This document shows positions 9,317 through 18,614 of a DNA stretch of 38,910 nucleotides, piece after piece. Origin of the DNA: an uncultured Parabacteroides sp. (GTDB lineage Bacteria > Bacteroidota > Bacteroidia > Bacteroidales > Tannerellaceae). Every line of letters begins with the position of its first letter. Positions within the stretch are counted from its first letter, which is position 1. The stretch is from assembly GCA_949287365.1 (NCBI GenBank), contig CASEGC010000067.1:1-38910 (forward strand). The letters are read 5' to 3'. The notes under the pieces are model-generated. The model made no database searches and was not told where the DNA came from. It worked only from the letters and a program-made list of their open reading frames with translations. The translations under genes were made by a program, and so were the position numbers.

Positions 9317-10019
9317 GAAAGTTATAGATCAAGAGATAAACGCTTTAAAGAACAGCGTGAGCGAGATGTGGTCGCTCGTACGCCAACAATTATACAATGC
9401 GGGAGAGACCTTGCTTTCTGGAGATAAGGAACTGGCTTATACGGTAATCAGCCGTGAACGACGTGTCAATGCGTTCGAGTTGAAAATAGATAGCGACTGC
9501 GAGGATATTATCGCATTGTACGCTCCCGTGGCGATTGACTTGCGTTTCGTGTTGGCGATGTACAAGATCAATACGAACCTTGAACGATTGGGCGATTTCG
9601 CCGACAGTATCGCTCGTTTTTCTATTAACTTGCCGGAAGGCGAACCGCTCGATCCGGATTTAATCAAGGAAACTCGTGTCGAAGATATGTTATCGCAATT
9701 GTTGGAAATGCTTTCGCTCGCCCAAGAAGCCTTTGAGAAAGAAAGTTCCGAAATAGCCGCGAAAATCTTTCTCAAAGACAATCTCATCGACGAGATCAAC
9801 CGCGATTCTACCCCTATCATCGCCAAATATATCGAAGAACATAAAGATAGGGCGTTAGCCGGACTTTATATGGCAAGCGTGATTCGTAAATTAGAGCGCT
9901 TCGGCGACCATTGTACCAATATCGCCGAAGAACTCATCTTTTACCTCGATGCCAAGGTCATGAAGCACATTGGTAAGGCGGGGCAAACCAAAACGGGCAA
10001 CGGTTCAGAAGTGCAATAA
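9315..10019 (+). CDS. phoU: Phosphate signalling protein PhoU
   Basis: Negative regulator of phosphate uptake and of the Pho response, linking the Pst transporter to its sensor kinase. 234 residues. It is all-helical, with the two PhoU repeats, each carrying the family's D-E-L-like signature ([13 protein letters not shown] at about 94 and [16 protein letters not shown] near 200). The start at 9315 lies at the end of a heptanucleotide repeat. The 3' end overlaps the convergent GH95 gene by 15 bp. Confidence 0.95.
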   Translation: MKVIDQEINALKNSVSEMWSLVRQQLYNAGETLLSGDKELAYTVISRERRVNAFELKIDSDCEDIIALYAPVAIDLRFVLAMYKINTNLERLGDFADSIARFSINLPEGEPLDPDLIKETRVEDMLSQLLEMLSLAQEAFEKESSEIAAKIFLKDNLIDEINRDSTPIIAKYIEEHKDRALAGLYMASVIRKLERFGDHCTNIAEELIFYLDAKVMKHIGKAGQTKTGNGSEVQ

Positions 10020-12446
10020 AAGCTCATCCCCTTGTTGAAGGTCCACGTGAAGCGAACCATCCTTCACGAAGAGAGAGGCAGGTTTCTGGTTTATCAAGAT
10101 GCTCATGTTCTCTGAATTAGCGGGAAGCTTGATCTTGAAAGAACCGGAAACATCGGCTTTTATTTGTGCGTCGACCAATTTACCTTCTTTCCATGAGGCG
10201 GATACCTCGCCACCACCCCGTGTTCTTAATCCTTTGAAACTCCCGTTTTTCCATGCTGAAGGCAGAGCAGGCAAAATCTCAATCACGCCATCCTGACTTT
10301 GGATAAGCATTTCGGCGATGCCTGCCGTGCCTCCGAAATTCCCATCAATCTGAAATGGCGGATGCCCACAGAAAAGGTTCGGGAAAGAACCACCATCTTC
10401 TCTCACTTTCAACGTCTCACTATCTACGGTAGGATGCAGAAGGTCACCCAATAACTTATATGCGTGGTCGCCGTCATGCAGTCGCGCCCAAAAACAGATT
10501 TTCCATGCCATCGACCAGCCCGTGCTTCGGTCACCCCTTACCTTTAAGGTCTTACGGGCGGCTTCCGCAAGTGCTGGCGTATGCCAGACCGAAATCTCAT
10601 TCCCCGGATAAAGTCCATACAGATGAGAGACATGCCGATGCGTAGGCTCTACCTCCTCATAAGGCTCCAGCCATTCCATGATACGCCCATCTTCTCCTAC
10701 CGTTGTAGGCTTCAGGCGGGCACGCTTGGCGGAAAGTTCCGCGGCGAACGCGCTATCCACGCCCAAAATACCGGCCGCCTCTATCGTGTTCGTGAATAAC
10801 TCGCGGACGATTTGGTTATCCATCGTAGAGCCGGCGCAAACGCTCACCTCGCTCCCGTTCGGCATCCGGTAAGTGTTTTCCGGTGAGGTAGTTGGAGCGG
10901 TCACCAGATATTTAGTACGCGGGTCTTCCACCAGCATATCCACGAAAAAAAGAGCAGCTCCTCGCATGGTCGGATAAACATCCTCCAAATACGCTTTATC
11001 CAACGTATATTGATAATGCGAATAAAGATGTTCGCAGAGCCAAGCGGCGGAAGTGTTGGTAGCGCCCCATGACGGATGTTCGCCCGGAGCGGTGAAATCC
11101 CATACGTTCCCAAGGATATGAGTCACCCAACCCCGCGCATTATAGAACGCCTTGGCGGTACGTTCGCCACTCGGCACCTGCCGTTTCGTCCATTCAATCA
11201 TCGGGAGATGCAATTCCGAAAGGTTCGTCACCTCAGCGGGCCACAGGTTCATCTGTAGATTAATGTTCAGATGATAATCCCCATTCCAAGGGGTCTGAAT
11301 CGTATTACACCACAAACCTTGTAAGTTTGGAGGAAGCGATCCGGGGCGAGTAGAAGAAATCAGCAAATACCTGCCGAATTGGAAATAAAGCGCCGCCAAT
11401 CCCGGATCATTCTTATCTTTCTCAAACGCCCTCAAACGTGCGTCGATAGGAAGAAGGTCACGCTCGCCGCGCCCCAAATCCAAGGCGACTCGGTCGAACA
11501 ACGTACGAAAAGCGCGGGAATGTTCCCTCCGAAGCACCGGAAACTTTTTCTTTTCCATGTCCGCCAACTCCTTCCCTAATCGTTCCGCAAGGTCGTCCTT
11601 TACGAGGTAATCTGTTCCCATACTTACCAATACGATAGCTTCCGAGGCGTTCCGCACGGAAAGGAGGCTATCCCCTTGGGTTGTCAACGTTCCGCCTTTC
11701 GGCAAGATAATTCTCGCCTGTGTGGCGAATCGCATACCCCTCATTACCACGGTATCCACGCCATCCGGCAATTGACCAGACAAAAGCAAGTCGTTCCCTT
11801 GTAAAGAGACGCTCGCATGTTCGGGACGGTTCATCCCTAACGAAAAATTTAAGGAACGCTCCGCATCCGCCGTCAGATGAACCACGCCCACATCGCCGGA
11901 GTAAGAGGTAAACATCTCCCGCCGGTAACTTACGCTTCCTTTCTTGAAAGAGACCGAAGCCACGGCATCGCTCAGATTAAGCGTCCGCCGATAGTCCGTG
12001 ACGGGTGCGGCCTCGTCCGCATAAGCGTAATCCAATGTCAGGTTTCCGAGCAACTGGAAACTTCCGTAAGGTGCGTTCGCTCCGTCACCACGGTTACTGC
12101 CTACGCCTTTGCATACGAAATTCTTGTACATCAACGCCTGCGCCTCATCATTCTTTCCCTCGAACAACAGGCGGCGAATATTGCTCAATGAGTAATAAGC
12201 GTACGGGTTATCCGTGTCCTGCCGGCTTCCGGACCACAAGGAAATCTCGTTCAACACTACATTCTCCCGCTCCACGCCACCATCTGGCATCATGCCGATT
12301 CGTCCGTTTCCCAAAGGCAAAGTCTCTTCCCATATTCTCGCCGGACGCTCGAAGAAATAAGAGACATCCTTTTCCGTCCCCGCTTCCGGCACATTACAGC
12401 CGGACAGGGACAACACCACCACAACAAGAATCCAAATTTGTTTCAT
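10005..12446 (-). CDS. GH95 family glycosidase (alpha-L-fucosidase type), lipoprotein
   Basis: 813-residue glycoside hydrolase family 95 enzyme; family members release alpha-1,2-linked L-fucose by inversion, and a few act on alpha-L-galactose. The N-terminus is a lipoprotein signal (VVVLSLSGC, Cys17). The N-terminal GH95 beta-domain has [19 protein letters not shown] (about 39-57). The (alpha/alpha)6 barrel carries PPNLQGLWC and the conserved [11 protein letters not shown] (390-400) with two Asn that help activate water in characterised members. [12 protein letters not shown] and [12 protein letters not shown] follow, as expected. It may act on mucin or other fucosylated host glycans. It is transcribed leftwards, 78 bp after the OmpA gene, with a TATCTTTG element at 12467-12474. 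Confidence 0.93.
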   Translation of the reverse strand: MKQIWILVVVVLSLSGCNVPEAGTEKDVSYFFERPARIWEETLPLGNGRIGMMPDGGVERENVVLNEISLWSGSRQDTDNPYAYYSLSNIRRLLFEGKNDEAQALMYKNFVCKGVGSNRGDGANAPYGSFQLLGNLTLDYAYADEAAPVTDYRRTLNLSDAVASVSFKKGSVSYRREMFTSYSGDVGVVHLTADAERSLNFSLGMNRPEHASVSLQGNDLLLSGQLPDGVDTVVMRGMRFATQARIILPKGGTLTTQGDSLLSVRNASEAIVLVSMGTDYLVKDDLAERLGKELADMEKKKFPVLRREHSRAFRTLFDRVALDLGRGERDLLPIDARLRAFEKDKNDPGLAALYFQFGRYLLISSTRPGSLPPNLQGLWCNTIQTPWNGDYHLNINLQMNLWPAEVTNLSELHLPMIEWTKRQVPSGERTAKAFYNARGWVTHILGNVWDFTAPGEHPSWGATNTSAAWLCEHLYSHYQYTLDKAYLEDVYPTMRGAALFFVDMLVEDPRTKYLVTAPTTSPENTYRMPNGSEVSVCAGSTMDNQIVRELFTNTIEAAGILGVDSAFAAELSAKRARLKPTTVGEDGRIMEWLEPYEEVEPTHRHVSHLYGLYPGNEISVWHTPALAEAARKTLKVRGDRSTGWSMAWKICFWARLHDGDHAYKLLGDLLHPTVDSETLKVREDGGSFPNLFCGHPPFQIDGNFGGTAGIAEMLIQSQDGVIEILPALPSAWKNGSFKGLRTRGGGEVSASWKEGKLVDAQIKADVSGSFKIKLPANSENMSILINQKPASLFVKDGSLHVDLQQGDELLLHF

Positions 12447-12466
12447 GATACACGTTTTAGAGACTC

Positions 12467-12474
12467 CAAAGATA
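12467..12474 (-). promoter_or_regulatory. Possible -7 element for the GH95 gene
   Basis: TATCTTTG on the minus strand matches TAnnTTTG, 20 bp before the start codon. No clear -33 TTTG is seen at the expected distance. Confidence 0.45.
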
Positions 12475-12524
12475 CGAATATCCCGCCTCTTTTCCGTGTA
12501 CCATGAAACGATTACGGGAAAAAA

Positions 12525-13721
12525 TCACTTCAAATAATCCCAATACGCCTGATTGGTGATAAGCTCCACCGTGATTTTACGGTCGCCGCGACGAACCTCA
12601 TTGGGCGCGTCAGGAGTCGCTTCGGCGATTTTCTTCCCGATGCCCCTCGATTTCATCATCTCGGCGGGCACGCCTCTCTTTATCAACTCTCTCTTCACTT
12701 GCTCCGCCCTATTTCGGGAAAGCGTGAGATTGTATTCGGCGGAGCCTCTCGAATCGGTCTGCCCGGTAATCAAGTATCGCCGCGACGTATCGCGCAAGAA
12801 AAGCTCTGCGATCTTATCCAAGATAGGAGCCGACTCCGTGGTCACATCATAGCGGTCGAATTCGAAATAAACTTGGTCGAACAACTCGCCTAAGCTTTTC
12901 GTAACCACCGTCTCCACCGGTTTCTCCACGATAATCTCCTTCTCGACCACCCGTTCCACTATTTTCTCCACCGGCTTCTCCACGTAACGCACTACCGGCC
13001 GCGGCTTCTTCGAGTCGCCGCCGATGCGCCATATCAGGCGCGCCGTACCTTGTAGCGAGTTCGCCACGTTTTTATAGGGCATCAACAGATAATCGGCTTG
13101 CAAACCGATACCGATACGGTCGTTCAGCCAAAGATTGATACCACCACCCAACGAGACGGGCACCAAGTGTTCCTTGTCGCGCCCCTCCTTGTTGCCGTAG
13201 TTGCTTAAGACCCACTCCATCTCCTCCGGAGCCAATCCCTCGCTGCCTTCATACAGGATTTGGAAATCCTTATACATATAATTGACACCGGCACGCAAGT
13301 AAGGGTCGATATATTTCGAATGGAAATACTCGCCCAACCGCCATTGCAAGCCTACACCCGCCATCGTCATCAGCTTGTTCTTCCCATCGATAGACTTGCT
13401 GGTCACGCCTACGCTCCCTTGCAAATCCAAGAAGAAATGCTTGTTCAACTCTCTGGCCGCATAGATGCCACCGCCCCAAACGGCATGGTTCAGGTCCAAG
13501 TCGAACATATACCCATCGTCCAATCGGGTAAAGTTACTGAACCCCACACGGCTGAATTGGAAAACATTCCCGCCGATACCGATTTCCCAAGCCTTTTTCC
13601 CCTCTTCCTCCACGGCGATAGTATCAACCGTTACGGTAAGTGAATCGCTCGCCGCACGCTGAGCACCCACCGATAAGGCACACAGCGACAGGATTATCGT
13701 AATTATCGCTCTTGTTTTCAT
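12525..13721 (-). CDS. OmpA family outer membrane protein
   Basis: 398-residue two-domain protein. Residues 1-20 are a signal peptide ending in GAQ. About 45-235 form an outer-membrane beta-barrel-like domain with alternating aromatic strands (IGIGGNVFQF, WRLGEYF, GINLWLNDRIGIG). A repetitive charged linker with VVRYVEKPVEKIVE-type repeats follows at about 240-275. The OmpA-like peptidoglycan-binding domain has YFEFDRYDV, ITGQTDSRGSAEYN and LSRNRAEQVKREL. It anchors the outer membrane to the wall and may serve as a porin. Its ATG overlaps the stop of the collagen-like gene (ATGA at 13718-13721), implying translational coupling. Confidence 0.92.
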   Translation of the reverse strand: MKTRAIITIILSLCALSVGAQRAASDSLTVTVDTIAVEEEGKKAWEIGIGGNVFQFSRVGFSNFTRLDDGYMFDLDLNHAVWGGGIYAARELNKHFFLDLQGSVGVTSKSIDGKNKLMTMAGVGLQWRLGEYFHSKYIDPYLRAGVNYMYKDFQILYEGSEGLAPEEMEWVLSNYGNKEGRDKEHLVPVSLGGGINLWLNDRIGIGLQADYLLMPYKNVANSLQGTARLIWRIGGDSKKPRPVVRYVEKPVEKIVERVVEKEIIVEKPVETVVTKSLGELFDQVYFEFDRYDVTTESAPILDKIAELFLRDTSRRYLITGQTDSRGSAEYNLTLSRNRAEQVKRELIKRGVPAEMMKSRGIGKKIAEATPDAPNEVRRGDRKITVELITNQAYWDYLK

Positions 13722-15502
13722 TCCGTGCTTCCTCCTCCCGTTGTTGTATTAGTGGTTATTGTTGGTACGGTTTTAACTATTTCTGAATGACTTGAAGTCA
13801 GTGATGCGGTGGGATTCTCAAAACTTCCTGACAATGTAAACACGCCGCAAGGATAACCTATAAAATTGTAGGTCGCATCCTCCGCATCCATTGGAAGCAA
13901 ATACATAGTCATACCGCTAATCACGTTTGCGGTCGTTCCTTTCAATACAATCGCCTCAGTATGATTTAATGGATATTCATTAGTCGTAACCGTTTGCCCA
14001 CCCCCAGAGAACATGACATGATAAACTTTTAAATCTTCTATATTATCCTGCTTCTCAGGTATATAATACAAATATTCATCAGGTGTCGCGCTTTCATCCA
14101 CTACATAATAACGGTTAAAAATAAGTTCTTCATACAACTGGTTCGTAATTGGGTTATTCAAATAAATCTGTACATGGGACGCATGTAAATTTTGTTGAGC
14201 GTCTTGTAGAAAATTGTAAGCGACCATCCTATCCGGTATAGGCATCGGTTGAGCGGGAACATCTTGCATGATAATAGTCTTAGGTGTCGCATCAGTCGTT
14301 TGCAACATGACTTTTTGCCCATAACATCCCTTATCGTCAGTTCCGTCAAAACCTATCGTCACATATCGTTTTTCGCTTTCATTATATTCACCCCAATAGC
14401 TATCACTAAGGTCAACCTTTTCTCCATCCTCATTTTCGATTTCTGTAGTCGAAGCTTTTTCCATATCAAAGTTGCTATCCTTAGAACTAATCGCTTTTCG
14501 AGGAATCTCTATATTTATTGGCCTATCCGCATTATGAGTCGAAAAATCGAATGTCTCCTCTGTCTTTCCTCTTTCTGTCATAATACCATTGGCATTGTCA
14601 TAGGAATATATCGTCGCTTGCATTTCTGCCTCAAATCCTTGAGGCATAATTTCCCAATCGCTATCCTCATCCTCTTTACGCTCGAAGATGCAATCAATGG
14701 CGAGCGGCTGGATTAACCACGCTTCAGGCGTATCATCATATCTGAATCGCGGAGCCTTTATTTCCCCATCCTCAATATTAAGCCTCAAACGCACTTGGAT
14801 TTGGGAAGGAATATAGGTGTTCTTTGGCAAATCCGAATGTGTTGTTCCGTTAACTTGTAACGTCACCGATTGAAGCGAGTTAATGGGATCGTTCTCCCGA
14901 AAAGGCAAGTCCGTATTATCCACATAAAATATACCACCATCTCCACTCGTATAAGTTTTAGTGGTCTCTCCGAAAGTCATGGTAACGGTCGCTCCTGACA
15001 ATTCTTTCAGTTCTGTATCATAAACGACATATTGAACTTTTCCGTTTGCCCAATCCACATACTCTTGGGCTTCCTGACCATTGGCAGCGTACATGGCTAT
15101 CACGTTATAACTACCTTTCACCGGTTCTTGCACCACGATGCTTTCGCCATCTTCGCCATCTTGTCCGTCTTTTCCATCCTCGCCACGCAAGTATTCCCAA
15201 AAGTCGTCCATATCAGTTTGGTCTTTCGGCCAATTGTTGCCTGGGTCATGCGGGTTCTCCAAACCTTTCTCAACCTCTATCTTCCAAAGCTCATACGCGC
15301 TTAGGCCGTCCTTTCCATCCTCTCCATCTTTACCCGGAGGCCCTTGAGGTCCTTGCGTACCGCTTCCGTCACCACCATCGCCAGCAGGTCCTTGTGGCCC
15401 GCGAGAGTTTACCCGTGTCCTCTCCATTGATATACCAATTGCCGTTCTCTCCAATGGTGATGTCGGGCATCTGGCCACCTTGTCCGTCCGAGCCATCCTC
15501 AC
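13718..15502 (-). pseudogene. Collagen-like repeat lipoprotein, downstream part after frameshift
   Basis: This open frame holds the second part of a gene that starts at 15956 in another frame. Genuine coding begins at about 15400, with GPQGPAG and GTQGPQGPPGKDGEDGKDG collagen-like triplets. A third copy of the SAYELW...WPKD...FWEYL module follows, then more G-E-D/G-K-D triplets. The rest (about 450 residues) is a probable beta-rich surface region with no family I recognise. It includes a carboxypeptidase-regulatory-like stretch (SGATVTMTFGETTKTYTSGDGG) and ends in a Thr/Gly/Ser tail. The residues encoded upstream of 15400 in this frame (MRMARTDKVARC...) are shadow sequence. If the frame were restored the protein would be about 746 residues. 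Confidence 0.75.
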
Positions 15503-15956
15503 CGCGAGCCGGAATACCGGTGTCCTCGCCGTTTATCCACCAATTGCCATTACTGCCGATGTTAGGAGTCACGCCATCCTCACCATCTGCGCCGGTCAGG
15601 TAATACCAAAAGTCGTTCAGTTCGGTCTCGTCCTTAGGCCAGTCCGTACCGGGATTGTGCGGGTTGTCGATGCCATTCGCCACCTCCACGAGCCAAATCT
15701 CGTATGCGCTCTTGCCATCCTTGCCGTCCTGTCCTTTCAGGTAAAGGAAAAAGTTATTTACATCCACGCGGTCGTCCGGCCATTCTATATTACCGTTTTC
15801 CACCTCATCCACCCAAATCTCATAAGCGGATTTCCCAGCCGGACCCTCCGGAAAGAGCATGTGAAGCTCATTGCTGCACGCGGCGAGCAACATGCCCGCC
15901 ATTGATAGGAGCATAAGTCTCCCTACGTTCTTAGACAGATTGATTCTCATAAACAT
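15369..15956 (-). CDS. Collagen-like repeat lipoprotein, N-terminal part (frame broken near 15405)
   Basis: Starts with a lipoprotein signal (GMLLAACSN, Cys27). Two copies of a roughly 40-residue module follow (KSAYEIW...EV..G...WP.D...F..YL.G.DG.DG), then two copies of a G.NGNW.INGEDTG motif separated by G-E-D/G-S-D triplets. True coding is lost after NGEDTGKLSR: the last residues (ATRTCWRWW) are out-of-frame translation of collagen-like sequence. Adding one CT unit to the short CTCTC run would give TGKLSRGPQG, which aligns with TGIPARGEDG in the first copy. As it stands the product is a 195-residue truncated surface lipoprotein. A promoter lies at 16230-16260, giving a long 5' leader. Confidence 0.8.
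   Translation of the reverse strand: MFMRINLSKNVGRLMLLSMAGMLLAACSNELHMLFPEGPAGKSAYEIWVDEVENGNIEWPDDRVDVNNFFLYLKGQDGKDGKSAYEIWLVEVANGIDNPHNPGTDWPKDETELNDFWYYLTGADGEDGVTPNIGSNGNWWINGEDTGIPARGEDGSDGQGGQMPDITIGENGNWYINGEDTGKLSRATRTCWRWW
15403..15407 (-). other. Probable frameshift site (CT dinucleotide run)
   Basis: CTCTC on the minus strand lies in the only short window (about 15400-15412) where the upstream and downstream frames can be joined. One extra CT, or loss of one A from the adjoining AAA, would restore a single reading frame of about 746 codons. Confidence 0.65.
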
Positions 15957-16132
15957 GTATTAAATTGACCCTATTATAAAATCCCTCTTTATGATGGCTC
16001 CGCTATGACCCTCTACAATTCTCTATAAAGCCATTATCATGAACATGAAGTTTTTTTCATCAGCACCGTCGCTTTTTCCCCGCGCCGCTTAGGAAGGAGC
16101 ATGAAAAAAAGCGTGGATCATCGCCTGCCACT

Positions 16133-16185
16133 GCTTTGAAGTTCTCGATTACCTTGTACGGTTGAAATTGTCGAGATTTCAAAGC
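16133..16185 (-). other. Hairpin in the 5' leader of the collagen-like gene
   Basis: Arms 16133-16148 (GCTTTGAAGTTCTCGA) and 16171-16185 (TCGAGATTTCAAAGC) pair with one bulge around a 22-nt loop. It lies within the roughly 265-nt leader expected from the promoter at 16230-16260. A second, weaker A/T pairing (CGCTTTTT with AAAAAGCG, about 16068-16115) follows. The function is unknown; it could act as a leader RNA structure or attenuator. Confidence 0.5.
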
Positions 16186-16229
16186 AAGATAATATCGAAA
16201 CGCTACCGCGCCATTCTCTAAATACGAAG

Positions 16230-16260
16230 CAAATATAATTATTTTCTTAGTCGGAACAAA
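16230..16260 (-). promoter_or_regulatory. Promoter for the collagen-like / OmpA operon
   Basis: On the minus strand, TTTG (16257-16260), a 19-nt spacer and TATATTTG (16230-16237) match the Bacteroidetes consensus exactly. The transcript would start near 16223 and carry a leader of about 265 nt. Confidence 0.8.
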
Positions 16261-16302
16261 TAATATTGAGAAATTGCCCCCCCCTATAATAAAATTTTTT
16301 AT

Positions 16303-16317
16303 TTACGCAAGGCGTAA
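16303..16317 (-). terminator. Weak hairpin after the ABC exporter gene
   Basis: TTACGC-CTT-GCGTAA forms a 6-bp stem on the minus strand, followed by an A/T-rich stretch. It lies 68 bp past the exporter stop. The short stem and imperfect T-run make this a tentative call. Confidence 0.3.
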
Positions 16318-16384
16318 TCAAAATTATATATCGCAGGAGGATGACTCGGGCGAACATGAATTTTTAAGGATTCACGGTAACGAA

Positions 16385-18232
16385 TCAGAAGCTCTGCATA
16401 TCACAAAGGCGTTTGTAATAGCCGTTGAGCGCCAAGAGCTCCTCGTGGCGACCCCGTTCCACGATTTCGCCTTCGTGCATGACGCAAATCTCGTCCGCGT
16501 TACGTATCGTGGAGAGGCGATGCGCGATCACGATGGTCGTGCGATTCCGCATCAGGTTTTCCAACGCCTCCTGCACCAGCCGCTCGGATTCCGTGTCGAG
16601 GGCGGAGGTCGCCTCGTCGAGAATCAAGATAGGCGGGTTCTTCAATATCGCCCGGGCGATACTGATGCGCTGGCGTTGCCCGCCGGAAAGCTTCCCGCCG
16701 CGGTCGCCGATATTGGTGTCGTATCCTTTCTCGCTCGCCATGATGAACTCGTGGGCGTTCGCGATACGGGCCGCCTCCTCCACCTGCTCCTTCGTGGCGC
16801 CCTCCACGCCGAAAGCGATATTGTTGAAGAAGGTATCGTTGAACAATATGGCCTCTTGATTGACGTTTCCCATCAGCTCCCGGAGGTCGAAAAGCGCCGC
16901 CTCGCGGATGTCCGTGCCGTCGATGGTGACACTTCCCTTGCTGACATCGTAAAAGCGGGGCAACAAATCCACCAGCGTGCTCTTTCCCGAACCGGACTGC
17001 CCGACCAAAGCCACGGTCTTCCCTTTCGGTATCTCAAGGTCGATGCCTTTCAGCACCCAAGCCTCCTGATACTTGAACCACACGTCGTTATAACGGATGC
17101 GCTCGTTCAACGCGATTGGCTTCGGACATTCCGGGTCGTGTATGTCGCTTTCCGCCTTCAATATCTTATCCACCCGTTCCATCGAGGCCAAGCCTTTCTG
17201 GATGGCGTAAACGGACTTGCTCAAGTCTTTGGCGGGATTGATGATACTATAAAAAATCACCAGATAATAGATAAAGGTAGGCGCGTCGATGGGACTGTTG
17301 TCGCCCAATATCAAGGTCCCGCCGTACCAAAGGACGATGGCGATGGTGACGGTCCCGAGGAACTCGCTCATCGGGTGCGCCATCTGCTGGCGGCGGTAGA
17401 TACGATTCGTCAGGTTACGGAACGCCTCGTTGCTCCGCTCGAACCGCTCCTGAATCTTCCGTTCCGCGTTGAACGCCTTGATGACGCGCAACCCGCCGAG
17501 GGTTTCCTCTATCTGGCTCATCAGCAAGCCCCATTGTTGTTGCCCCTCGAACGACTTACGCTTCAAGCGTTTGCCAACCTGTCCCATCACGTAGCCCGCC
17601 AGCGGGAGAAGGATAAGCACGAAGAGGGTGAGCTGCCAACTGATGGCCACCATGCCTATCAGATAAATCAATATCAGTATCGGGTTCTTGAACAACATAT
17701 CCAGCGAGCTCATGATGGAGGCCTCTATCTCGTTCACGTCGCCCGATATGCGGGCGATGATATCGCCTTTCCGTTCCTCGGAGAAGAAACCTAAGGGCAG
17801 TTGGGTAATCTTGCGGTTGATTTGGTTACGGATGTCGCGCACCACGCCGGTACGGATGGGAATCATGGTGAAGAAAGCCAGATACATCGTCGCCACCTTC
17901 AGGAAGGTCGCCACGATAAGGAACAGCCCCAACATGATCAGCGCGAACGAACCGCCATGCGTCCCGATAAGGTCGGACACGTACCAGAAGAAGTTGTTCT
18001 TCAGCAACTCGGGCAACGCTTTCCACGATTCCCAGCTCGCCGCGTCGAAGTTCCAGTCCATGAATACGTAAGTGTCCTTGTTTATCTTGAAAAGAATCTG
18101 CAAGATAGGGATAATCAACGCGAAGGAGAAAAGGTTCAATATGGCGGAAAGGATGTTGAACACGATGTTCAAGACCATATATCTCTTGTAAGGGGGCACG
18201 AAACGCCTCAGCACTCGGATGAAATCTCTCAT
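16385..18232 (-). CDS. MsbA-like ABC exporter (fused permease and ATPase)
   Basis: 615-residue half-transporter that works as a homodimer in the inner membrane. The six-helix type-1 exporter domain spans about 15-345, with GFFSEERKGDIIARISGDVNEIE at about 148-170 as the coupling region. The nucleotide-binding domain has Walker A GQSGSGKST (411-419), Q-loop Gln459, signature LSGGQRQR (515-522), Walker B ILILDEATSALD (535-546) and H-loop His571. It is similar to lipid A and multidrug exporters, but the substrate cannot be told from sequence. It is monocistronic, with a TAACTTTG element at 18261-18268. Confidence 0.93.
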   Translation of the reverse strand: MRDFIRVLRRFVPPYKRYMVLNIVFNILSAILNLFSFALIIPILQILFKINKDTYVFMDWNFDAASWESWKALPELLKNNFFWYVSDLIGTHGGSFALIMLGLFLIVATFLKVATMYLAFFTMIPIRTGVVRDIRNQINRKITQLPLGFFSEERKGDIIARISGDVNEIEASIMSSLDMLFKNPILILIYLIGMVAISWQLTLFVLILLPLAGYVMGQVGKRLKRKSFEGQQQWGLLMSQIEETLGGLRVIKAFNAERKIQERFERSNEAFRNLTNRIYRRQQMAHPMSEFLGTVTIAIVLWYGGTLILGDNSPIDAPTFIYYLVIFYSIINPAKDLSKSVYAIQKGLASMERVDKILKAESDIHDPECPKPIALNERIRYNDVWFKYQEAWVLKGIDLEIPKGKTVALVGQSGSGKSTLVDLLPRFYDVSKGSVTIDGTDIREAALFDLRELMGNVNQEAILFNDTFFNNIAFGVEGATKEQVEEAARIANAHEFIMASEKGYDTNIGDRGGKLSGGQRQRISIARAILKNPPILILDEATSALDTESERLVQEALENLMRNRTTIVIAHRLSTIRNADEICVMHEGEIVERGRHEELLALNGYYKRLCDMQSF

Positions 18233-18260
18233 ATTAACCGTCTTGTTTGGATTGAAGCGA

Positions 18261-18268
18261 CAAAGTTA
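18261..18268 (-). promoter_or_regulatory. -7 element for the ABC exporter gene
   Basis: TAACTTTG on the minus strand matches TAnnTTTG, 28 bp before the start codon. The -33 box is not clear. Confidence 0.5.
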
Positions 18269-18286
18269 CATATTCCGTGGGACAAT

Positions 18287-18545
18287 ACGGGAGAAAAACC
18301 GTTCGCTCCCAAGAAAAAGTTCCTTCCCATACGGAGAAAAATCAGTTTCGACCTTATATAAACTCTATCTTTAAGCTAAAGATATGTATCTTTAGTCTGC
18401 AGATATATATCTTTAGATTACAGATATGTATCTTTAGGCTAAAGATAGAGTTTTTCTCAGATGAAAAGGAACTTTTCCTCGTAAGGGAAGGAATTTTTTC
18501 TCGGGAGAAGAGAAGTATTTTCCCACGGGGAAAGCGCGAACGCGT
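18287..18545. repeat. Composite 21/22-nt palindromic array
   Basis: The gap between the exporter and the toxin-antitoxin pair is filled by short self-complementary units. TATCTTTA recurs at 18366, 18387, 18408 and 18429, exactly 21 nt apart, within units of the form CTAAAGATATGTATCTTTAG. The boundary word CTCA/CTCG/CTCG/CACG then recurs at 18456, 18478, 18500 and 18524, in units like GAAAAGGAACTTTTCC. The block 18361-18452 as a whole is also an imperfect inverted repeat, beginning AACTCTATCTTTA and ending TAAAGATAGAGTT. The flank 18287-18360 appears to hold degraded units. Confidence 0.75.
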
Positions 18546-18558
18546 AAGGTCTCTTCCT

Positions 18559-18589
18559 CTTGCCCGTCCAAACAAAAACATTATCTTTG
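18559..18589 (+). promoter_or_regulatory. Promoter for the toxin-antitoxin pair and GH123
   Basis: CTTG (18559-18562), a 19-nt spacer and TATCTTTG (18582-18589) match the Bacteroidetes pattern, 25 bp before the antitoxin ATG. Confidence 0.7.
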
Positions 18590-18614
18590 TAACCGGCATA
18601 CAAAAACTATACTT

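Noticed and set aside
13718-15502. Independent 594-residue gene starting at ATG 15502
   Set aside because: Its first roughly 34 codons are an out-of-frame reading of the upstream repeat region; true coding starts only at the GPQGPAG stretch, so it is the continuation of the gene at 15956.
16274-17794. 506-residue open frame antisense to the ABC exporter
   Set aside because: It mirrors conserved ABC motifs on the minus strand; no start context or family.
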